A stretch of DNA of 64,000 nt. Origin: Quercus robur. Lineage: Eukaryota; Streptophyta; Magnoliopsida; Fagales; Fagaceae. Of this stretch, positions 56,241-64,000 are shown piece by piece; the stretch's first letter is position 1, and every line of letters starts with the position of its first letter. The position numbers and the translations under genes are program-made. The stretch is taken from NCBI RefSeq assembly GCF_932294415.1, contig NC_065541.1, forward strand, positions 50,012,290-50,076,289, given 5' to 3'. The notes under the pieces were generated by a model, which had not been told where the DNA came from, made no database searches, and saw only the letters and a program-made list of their open reading frames with translations.

Positions 56241-58563
56241 ATTTGTAGGCTGTTGGCTGGATTCTAGGGGAAAAAGAAAAAAAAAAATTCCATTCAACAA
56301 GCTGAGCATGAGGAAAATTGATTTGGGGTCTGTGAAGGAACTTAGACATGGATCCTGTGCTGCTGGTCAAACAATAAGAAGTAGTTTATGAAATAGTGCA
56401 GTAGATAATATTTATGGCTTAAGTATGGGAGCACAGTTCCACTAGAAGAGTAAGTGGTCACTTTATTCATGATGGATCTAGAAGACTGGACTCTTTTCCT
56501 TCTAGCCAAAACGAAGCAGCTCTCACAAAGTTCCGACTGAACCGGGAAGATCGGTTCTGTGAGAAAAAAAGGTACTGTACTTTATATATTTGATTCATCT
56601 GAGGTTGGATTTATGGTCTTGGATATTCCAGTTTAATGCAGAAATTGATGTCTACTCTAATGCAGCTAAGAGTGGGCTTTTTCCATCAACTGCTTGCTGC
56701 TACCCTAAGTACGTGGGCTTTTCCATCTACTACTTGCCGCTACCCTAAGTCCTTTTCTGTTCTCTATGGACAGTCATTAATTTTTTCTTCTAACAGTTCT
56801 TTATCCCAGTGATTCTTGTTCCTGTATTAAGCTACATTAGTAGTTCCAGCTCTAATTTTTAAGTCTTTCCCACTGCTCCCATGAACCTAGTTTCAGAAAC
56901 CCATCATGGCTCAGCTGCTTAGAACACCTTCAGTTGCATGTGGTGAGAATACCAAATCACACAATAACCATAATTAATGTCAAAATTCTTGCACATATCC
57001 GATTTCACAGCCAGAAAAGACTGGCAGAGCAACGTCCTCGACAGTTTGTAAGCCAGGTGCAACGTAATATAATTAGTTGTCGATTTAAAATGATTTAAAT
57101 CTGTAATATCATAAATATCTTTATTTGAGTAAAATCCTCAACATTCACGTTATCAAATATTGTAAAATTAATATTGACAATTTTTAATTTTTTTTTCCAA
57201 ATCTTCTGGTTTTAAATGGTCAAATCCAAATGAAGCAAAACCTTGGAACTTATATACAGGAAGCAAAAAAGAGAGTAAAATACATGGAAGTGTGACGTGT
57301 AAAAAAATGGAGAAAGGTGGTTCGCAAAATTGGTGGGGTTAATTCAAAAACCAACAAGCTGTGGGATCTGAGTCTGACGACACATGATCCAAAAAGAGCC
57401 AAAGTTTGTGTAGAAGAATGAAGATAGAACCACGGCCACATGCAGAACCGGCTGAAACTTATCAACAATGTCGGTGAAGGACCAAAGGTGACCACATTGC
57501 CTTACCCTTCCCTTCTTCCCATAGAAACCACGTCTTCTAACGGCTTTGCTCTAATGTTCATGACAATATCAAAATATGTTTTTCAAAATAAATGGTAAAA
57601 AAGAAATGTTATGCACATAATATTTTTACAATAAATTTTAAGTAAAAAAAAATTGTGAATGTAACATTTTTCAGTATTAATTAAATTTTTTTTTTTGTTT
57701 TAATTATAAATTTAATGTTATTAGGAGTTGGTGTGGGTAAACTAGTAATTTAATGTTAACTCTCTTCATTTGTTTTGAAATAGAGAAGATCTTTTTTTAT
57801 TTTTTATTTTTTGAGAAAGAAATAGAGAAGATCTAGATTCGAAAAATTGATATCTTCCTTAACTCCGTTTCCCCCCTCCCACCAAGGTCAGTTGTTCCAT
57901 TACACTAAGACAATTAAGACTTCCAAATGTATGTGTAACTTGACGGACTTTCTTCCTTATGTACCAACAAATAATTTTTTGGTTTTGTTAATACTTACCA
58001 TAGATAATATTGCTTTTACTCGTAACAAATGGGGTAGTCTTATTGATTTATTACAAGACCACTCATAAATATTTAAATAAAAAAAAATGAAGTTATAAAA
58101 TTTTTGCCGTAAACCTCAAAATTCAAGTTGTACCAACTCTATCAATCATCAATCCAAAATAAAATAGTAAATTGAAAATTTTCACAACTAAAAATAAGTA
58201 TATTGTGAAATTTTGTTACGTCTATGTACAAAATAAAAATGTGTTTGTAAAATGACATTAAGGGAATGCGGTGGTTTGATAAAACTACTCTTAATAAATA
58301 AGGAAAAGATAAAAAGTTTGCTTAGTCCCAAGATAATCCTAAAAAAGAGGAAAAGATAAAAAAGCCACACCGCATTGATATGAATTAAATGGGAAAAAGA
58401 CTACTTTAGTTACTTTGAACTTTCATTTTTTTTCTTCCGATTCGTCTTTTTGTTCCAGTAGTACGAAAGGTTCTTCTTTCTCAACTTTTTCCCCCACCTT
58501 CTCTCTCACGCACCTACCTTTGCTTTCTCTCTACTTTTAAAACATTATAATACGTCTAGTACC
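56241..58563. other. Intergenic and upstream region of the NHL gene
   Basis: No gene is supported. A direct repeat of about 50 bp occurs near 56675-56757 (shared 'cttgc', 'gctaccctaagt'). The 58430-58550 stretch is pyrimidine-rich (TTCTTCTTTCTC, CACCTTCTCTCTC) and is the likely leader/Y-patch of the downstream gene; a TATA-like ttataata lies very close to the ATG (about 58545). Confidence 0.5.
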
Positions 58564-59226
58564 ATGGCAGAAGAGCAAGCTCTAGAACAACCCCACCCCA
58601 CAATGACCCAAGTAAAGCTCAGAAAAAAAGGCATGGCTCCAGACCTATACAAAGGCCCACGCCGAGCTCTCTGCACTTGCATCACTATCTTTCTCCTCTT
58701 AATTGGTGTAACAGCCCTCACACTTTGGCTAGTCTACCGTCCCCACAAGCCACAGTTCAAGGTAGTCGGCGCCGCCGTCTACGAGTTCAACATGTCAACT
58801 CCACCGCTCATCTCCACCACCATGCAGTTCACAGTCATCACAAGGAACCCAAACAAGCGCGTGTCCGTTTACTATGACAAGCTTTCAACTTTTGTGTCGT
58901 ATAAAAACGTACCCATCACACCCCTAGTGATGCTGCCTCCTTTGTATCACAGGAAGCACAGCACCGTAGCAGTGTCACCGGTGGTGGGAGGCACGGCGGT
59001 GCCGGTGTCGCTGGATGTGGCAAATGGGTTGGTGATGGATACGGCATATGGGGTGGTGGGGTTGAGGTTAGTGTTTTTTGGGAGGCTGAGATGGAAAGCC
59101 GGAGCTATAAAGACTGAGCATTATCGGGTTTATGTGAAATGTGATGTGTTGGTGGGATTGAAGAAAGGTTTTGTGGGTCAAGTACCCTTGCTTGGAGCAA
59201 CTCCTGGTTGCAAAGTCGATATATGA
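58564..59226 (+). CDS. LEA_2 / NDR1-HIN1-like (NHL) membrane protein
   Basis: An intronless gene of 220 residues, as is usual for this family. A basic cytosolic head (VKLRKKGM, KGPRR) precedes one membrane segment at about 35-58 (CTCITIFLLLIGVTALTLWL), then the YRP motif (58-60). The LEA_2 domain follows (about 65-200) with the family motif NPNKR (95-99), YYDKL (103-107) and RWKAG (176-180). The topology fits a type II plasma-membrane or endomembrane protein with the LEA_2 domain outside. NHL proteins act in pathogen response, senescence or, for NHL26, sugar export control; the NPNKRVSVYYDKL region most resembles the NHL26 type, but the exact orthologue is not certain. Conserved CDV and GCKVDI lie near the end. 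It looks intact. Confidence 0.9.
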   Translation: MAEEQALEQPHPTMTQVKLRKKGMAPDLYKGPRRALCTCITIFLLLIGVTALTLWLVYRPHKPQFKVVGAAVYEFNMSTPPLISTTMQFTVITRNPNKRVSVYYDKLSTFVSYKNVPITPLVMLPPLYHRKHSTVAVSPVVGGTAVPVSLDVANGLVMDTAYGVVGLRLVFFGRLRWKAGAIKTEHYRVYVKCDVLVGLKKGFVGQVPLLGATPGCKVDI

Positions 59227-61113
59227 AGAATTATCAAGATTGTATTTGTCGGTGCAAGTTCTTTTTTTTTAAGCTTCTCTTTTTACTCTTATCATATAGT
59301 ATATGTTTTAGCTGTTTATTTTGTTGAAGTTCTTTGCCATTTAATCTGTAAGTGTAACTATAGTCTATAGACGTGGATTGAACAAGTTCAGATGCAAAGT
59401 ACCATGTTAAAAGCTCTCTTCTTCTTCTTCTTCTTCTTCTTATTATTATTCTCTCTCTCCATTCAGTCCAGCTAATTGCTTAAGAATTTGGCTCTGATTT
59501 TTTTGTTGGTATTCACTTTCTAGCATGGCCACAAGGCACCGACGGCTTTGGACGCGTGGCAGTACATGCAGCGAATTTGGTACCATCTGTCTTTGCCTTC
59601 TACTTTCTGATCCCAAAGTACATCCAAATTCCAAGATGCTCTATGGCTTTTTTTTTTTTTTTTTTAGTGGCTCGATCTCTCTTTGAGTAAGTCTAGAATC
59701 AGATCTATAATCATACACTCATTCACAACATTCTTAAACATTACTTAATAATAATTTGTGATTGATGCACTTCTTATCTTGCTTCAACCTAATATGTGAC
59801 AATTTACTTTTAAAAAAAAGCCTACTATGTGATAATTAAAAAGATCATTCATATGTATTTTTAATCATATAACATTTTTAATAAGGTGTATAACTTGTTT
59901 AAATAATACACAAATATAAAATGACCATATAATTTACCATGTAATGGATTGAAAAAGATAGTTTCAAACATTTTGGAACCAAACTTTGACTAGAATAAAA
60001 TACAAATATAAAAATGCCACAAAAATATTGAGATTTAAAGCTAACCGAAGTCAAGAAATTGGATCAAAATTATGACTTTATGAGCAATTGAACAAAAATT
60101 TTTGGGGTTAAGCGAGACTCATGCATATCCTAAACCCGCCAATATCCCGCCTTCTAATTTCCAAAGTCTCAACAGCCAACAAATATCATATGGTAAATAA
60201 TCTTCATGCAAGATCAGTTTGTCAACTTCATTGTTTTGGTCGATCTGGATTTGATCATTTCATTAATGTCGTTAACCCATGGTTTAAAACTCGAATCGAA
60301 TCCGCCAGTTTGTTCAGATTTTTGGTTTTTGTCTTACAAGCCAACCACTAAACTACATTTGCGGCTTATTACAATTAAATGAAAAACTAATTTATTCAAT
60401 TTAAAGAGCAAATATTTATACATTTTAGAAACCTTAGTTACAATGGAAAATGTTCAAATTGTTAAATATATTAGTAACTCAATGTGTTATATCATGTTGT
60501 ATATGCTGGAGTGGATCTTAATGAGGAACAATAAATAGGAATACCGAGAACATGAGGGTTACGTGGTTTAGCCTTGTCGGCTTACGTTCATGGAGGAATC
60601 CCTTAATGACTACATTTTTATTATGTAAGAGTTTAATTAGTACAATACTTGTGTTATAATGAACCTTAACATGAGTATATATAGGTGACTGAACCTTAAC
60701 ACACTAGACTCATCACACGTGCTTTGTGCGTGCAATAATTTTCTTTTTTATTTATTTGTTTTTTTGGTTTAGTGTTATAAAATTTAAAAGTGATATATAA
60801 ATAACCGTGTGTATTTTTTTTTTTTTTAAAGAAAGAGATAAGGTAACGAGAAATAATGTTTAAAAATGAGATAGAGATAGTGTCATAAGTTTTAGGTTGA
60901 ATGGAGAAGATAAAGGAAAAAACCTAAAACTTAGGAAAAATAAATTACTCTTTTAACTAGTTTGTGTTTTTTATTTTTTATTTTTTTAATTTATTTAAAA
61001 TTATTTAACTTAATGATAGAGGTATTTTAGAGAGTTTAAGAATTTGTGTGAGGGTATTTTAGTACGCAAAAAGTTAAAAATCAAATCTGAAATCCTGTTA
61101 TTAATAATATAGA

Positions 61114-61179
<66 letters not shown>

Positions 61180-61342
61180 AGAATACTAAATATTTTTAAC
61201 ACACACATGAAAAGAGGAGAGAAGATCTTAAAGAAACTGACAGTAATATATTTATTCTATTATAAATAATATTTTATTACTGACAAACATTTTAAGTTGG
61301 TCCAAAAAAGAATTATAGCATGTTCATATCCCTTGAAAATAA
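59227..61342. other. Intergenic, AT-rich
   Basis: No gene is supported. Contains (CTT)n at about 59419-59440, a T-run at 59649-59666 and a (TA)n run of about 60 bp at 61116-61175, the longest microsatellite in the window. Confidence 0.55.
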
Positions 61343-61354
61343 ATCATATTTATG

Positions 61355-61518
61355 TGGGCTTCAGTTAACTTAACTGGTAAAGTTTCTGATGGTTGTATAA
61401 GAGATCTGGGGTTCAATCCCCACCTACACCAAAAACTGATTGATATCTTGGTCTGATGATAAAGAACTATCATCAGGAGTGGACGCCATAGGTTGAAATT
61501 CTCTTTAAAAAAAAAAAA
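61355..61518 (+). mobile_element. tRNA-derived SINE
   Basis: Starts tgggcttcagttaacttaac. A-box-like 'ttaacttaactggtaaag' and B-box 'ggggttcaatccccac' are pol III promoter elements of a tRNA-like head. The body contains 'tggtctgatgataaagaact' and the tail is A-rich. A 12-bp duplication flanks it: atcatatttatg (61343-61354) and atcacatttatg (61519-61530), 11 of 12 alike. Confidence 0.82.
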
Positions 61519-61773
61519 ATCACATTTATGATAGAATTATTGGTATTTTTATGTAGAAACTTTTTCCGTTGCAAATGTTTCAATATTTGACAAGAGATTT
61601 TTGACTAAAAGTATTTGCAGTTGAAAAAGAAAATTTCTTTCAACAATATTTTGATCACTTATATGGGGTATCTCACTATGGAAAATTATTGTTTTACACT
61701 GATTGATGTGCACTCTATCTCCATATATTCAATAACTATACTTCCATACTTAGTGTTCATATTTTTTTAAAGG

Positions 61774-62176
61774 GAAATTACACTTTACCATCCTAAACTA
61801 TACTCCCAATTGTACTTTGCACTCTAAAATTTTCAAATGCACATTTGACACCCTAAACTACTATATATGACATTTGTTACACTTTGCATCTTGATATTAA
61901 GTTTGTTGTTAACTTGGATGGAAAAATATTGCACCACTTGAAAATACCTAATTGCACTTCTTCTCAATTTTTTAAAATCAAAGAATTACTAAATTATATT
62001 TTACCACCCTAAATTATACTCTTGATTATACCTTGCACCTTACACTTAGAATTTTCATCTAAGTTAATAGCAAACTTAATGTTGGGGTGTAAGGTGTAAC
62101 AAGGGTCATAATTTAGGGTGCAAAAGATGCATTCAATTAATATGTAGTATAGTTTAGGATGGTAAAATGTAATTTC
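61774..62176. mobile_element. Foldback MITE in a duplicated locus
   Basis: 403 bp with inverted ends 61774-61803 (gaaattacactttaccatcc...) and 62147-62176, 29 of 30 alike. Flanking strings tttttttaaag and attttttaaga look like a 9-11-bp target duplication. A related but uninterrupted sequence lies at 62328-62465, with 'agattttttttaatatctac' where the element sits in the other copy. Confidence 0.75.
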
Positions 62177-62327
62177 TCACATTTTTTAAGAATATTTGCA
62201 TTTAACACATGAAACTAATGATGTTTGTGGAGCGTGTATATACAAATGAACGTGAGATAATCAATACCCATTTGAACCATGAGGTTTGAATCTTCTGTCT
62301 TGTCTAACTAAAATCAAAGAATAATTA

Positions 62328-62465
62328 GAAATATTGTTTCACACTAGTTGATGCACCACTTAATACCTATACTTTCATACCTAGTGTTCAGATTTTTTTT
62401 AATATCTACAGTAACACATGAAACTAATGTTATGTACAGAAACTAATGAGTATGAGATAATGGCA
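62328..62465 (+). repeat. Second copy of the duplicated locus, without the MITE
   Basis: Aligns with 61690-61773 joined to 62180-62250: 'cacta/cactgattgatg', 'actttcatacctagtgttca' against 'acttccatacttagtgttca', and 'acacatgaaactaatg' in both. It serves as a related empty site for the MITE. Confidence 0.7.
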
Positions 62466-62520
62466 TTAAATAATAATTATCTCATACTCATTAGTTTCTG
62501 TACATATCATTAGTTTCATG
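62417..62520. repeat. Near-perfect 45-bp inverted repeat (hairpin)
   Basis: Arms 62417-62461 and 62476-62520 match at 44 of 45 bases around a 14-nt AT-rich loop. The left arm is the tail of the duplicated locus at 62328-62465, so the right arm probably arose as an inverted copy of it. A transcript through here would fold into a long stem. Confidence 0.9.
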
Positions 62521-62963
62521 TTTTAATGGCACATCGTCCCCATTTGTGGGGCTTAAAACTGGAATTGATTCCCTCACTTCATCAAAAAGAAAAACAAAGC
62601 ATTATCATTTAATAATCTTATACTTTTCCATCTCATTTCATTTTAAAAGATCTACCATGTAGACAATGACTGCGTGAAGCTGGCAGTGAACTGAAGATGT
62701 AGTTGTGCATGTAAATAGCAAAGAAACTACTCCTTAGTCCTTACAGCTCAAATAGATTGAAAATGGGGCTATAACTATAATGCTAGTGGCTTATGATTGA
62801 AAAATCATTACGTATAAATACAGCTGACATGGTACTCTAAGTCAATTACTTTTGAAGTACTTTTTTATGTCCTATTTTTCTATAAATTATTTATTTTTAT
62901 TGATATAGAATACTATGTCATCTTACCAAAAGCTTAAAAAAAATTTACTCACTCATGACTTAA
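62521..62963. other. Intergenic
   Basis: No gene or clear element recognised. Confidence 0.5.
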
Positions 62964-63074
62964 GAGCATTCACACAATACATTACCAGGCCTGAATGATC
63001 TTTGGTGTGATTTTGTATTTTTGGACATCTATTTTGCATTTTTTGTGCTTTTGAAAAACTGAATGTGAATGCTC
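62964..63074. mobile_element. Short MITE, TTAA flanked
   Basis: 111 bp with perfect terminal inverted repeats GAGCATTCACA and TGTGAATGCTC, flanked by TTAA at 62960-62963 and 63075-63078. TTA/TAA-type target sites suggest a PIF/Harbinger relative, but the palindromic flank does not settle it. Confidence 0.75.
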
Positions 63075-63078
63075 TTAA

Positions 63079-64000
63079 CAATAACAAATCTCACTCTTAC
63101 TTTAGAAGATAAAAGCTTTGGTTATCCAAAAAATAAAAAAGATAAAAGCAACTTTTCCTCAAAGAATTCTCATCCACACAATGCCTAACTTTTTGAATCG
63201 ATGCTTCACGCCTTCACTTGAAAAGTAAGAAGTCGACAAAGTAAGCACTCTTTTAGTTAGGTGCCAGAGAAATTTTAAAATTAAGACATGGTTGGTTTAT
63301 TTGTTTGTTGTAGGTTTTACAATGCACAACTCAAACAAATGACAGTACATACCAAGATAATTTGGTTATGTGTAGTAGAGTCAAAAACATATTTGAAATT
63401 ATAGATATGTATGAGAAGCACTCATATGTGTGAAAAGATTAAATTGAAATATATCAATAAAATTGGTATAAATTATGAATGCTTAGGCTTATTTTTTAAA
63501 TAGTCCATAGCCAAAATAAAATACGATATTTGATGGAGTGTGTATTGCTTAACAATGACATGATATTCATCAAAGATACCATGTATAAATAAGTAAACGA
63601 CCAAACTTTGATGTATATTTCCAAATTGAAACAAAGTCAAAACACAATGCATCTAAAATTCAACACAACTATTAGATTATTTTTCAAGATATTAGATTAT
63701 GAAATTAGTTTTCAAGATTGTAAATTTTTTATATGTTTTTATTCTTTGTCAAATTAGCTATCCAAAATGGCATTTGTAATTTTTTTTTTTAAATGTTTTG
63801 GGATGTTTAATATTGTCTAGAAGTGAAAATTGTGTGTTTGTTTTAATCAAATTATCAACTGATAGACTAGACACTGTTGTATTTGTGCTATTTTGTTTTG
63901 GTTAGCAATGTTGGGATTTATATAATTTTATAATTATTGAACAAGTATCAATTTGTTGAGTTAAGCTCTTTCTTTATATGGGCTGGTGAATTCAGAGTAA
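63079..64000. other. Intergenic, AT-rich
   Basis: No gene or clear element recognised up to the window end. Confidence 0.5.

Noticed and set aside
57250-57495. 81-codon minus-strand frame upstream of the NHL gene
   Set aside because: No recognisable motif or splice context; probably chance.
61355-61440. A tRNA gene
   Set aside because: Only the promoter boxes are tRNA-like. The cloverleaf is not maintained, and an unrelated body, an A-tail and target duplications identify a SINE.
1-64000. CRISPR arrays, bacterial operons or integrated organelle DNA
   Set aside because: No regularly spaced direct repeats with unique spacers, no bacterial-type gene clusters and no plastid or mitochondrial gene sequence were seen; the regular array at 25347-25735 has no spacers.

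Overview
The window is nuclear DNA of a flowering plant, most likely a woody eudicot. The signs are AT-rich intergenic DNA, short GT-AG introns, a multi-gene O-methyltransferase family member, a chloroplast-type RRM protein, an NDR1/HIN1-like protein, and dense Ty3/gypsy, Ty1/copia, LINE, SINE and MITE copies. The sequence alone does not fix the species.

Only four host genes are visible. At the left is a four-exon COMT-like O-methyltransferase on the minus strand (1889-4754), apparently intact. At the right are a four-exon chloroplast two-RRM RNA-binding protein on the plus strand (50808-52095), an unrecognised multi-exon plus-strand gene or gene fragment (about 52914-54844), and an intronless LEA_2/NHL membrane protein (58564-59226). 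Nothing suggests that these four work in one pathway.

From 5 to 10 kb there are small repeats: a tandem hairpin duplication, a Mutator-type foldback MITE with a perfect 9-bp target duplication, a copia-like LTR remnant, a hAT-type MITE and a 3' LINE piece. From 10.4 to 48.4 kb lies a block of nested LTR retrotransposon fossils. Element A (gypsy, TAT-like; 10457-29928, TSD gatga) holds part of a non-coding element E. E in turn holds a hAT MITE and a copia-like element F (14387-21630) that carries gag and a second ORF but no recognisable pol. A related solo LTR follows (30189-31005, TSD aggac). Next come element C, which resembles F in layout, element D inside C's 3' LTR, and element B (a second TAT-like gypsy element).

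From 48.4 to 64 kb the DNA is mostly intergenic. It holds LINE pieces, a second copy of the Mutator-type MITE inserted in a LINE RNase H domain, a tRNA-derived SINE with target duplications, foldback elements and a near-perfect 45-bp hairpin.

The most unusual structure is element D. Its two ends are the same LTR end in opposite orientation, yet the whole is bracketed by a perfect 5-bp target duplication, so it appears to have integrated as an inverted-LTR molecule. Next in interest are the shared pol-less gag plus second-ORF layout of F and C, the antisense ORF region shared by A and B, and the unrecognised multi-exon gene. I see no convincing new cellular system beyond these.
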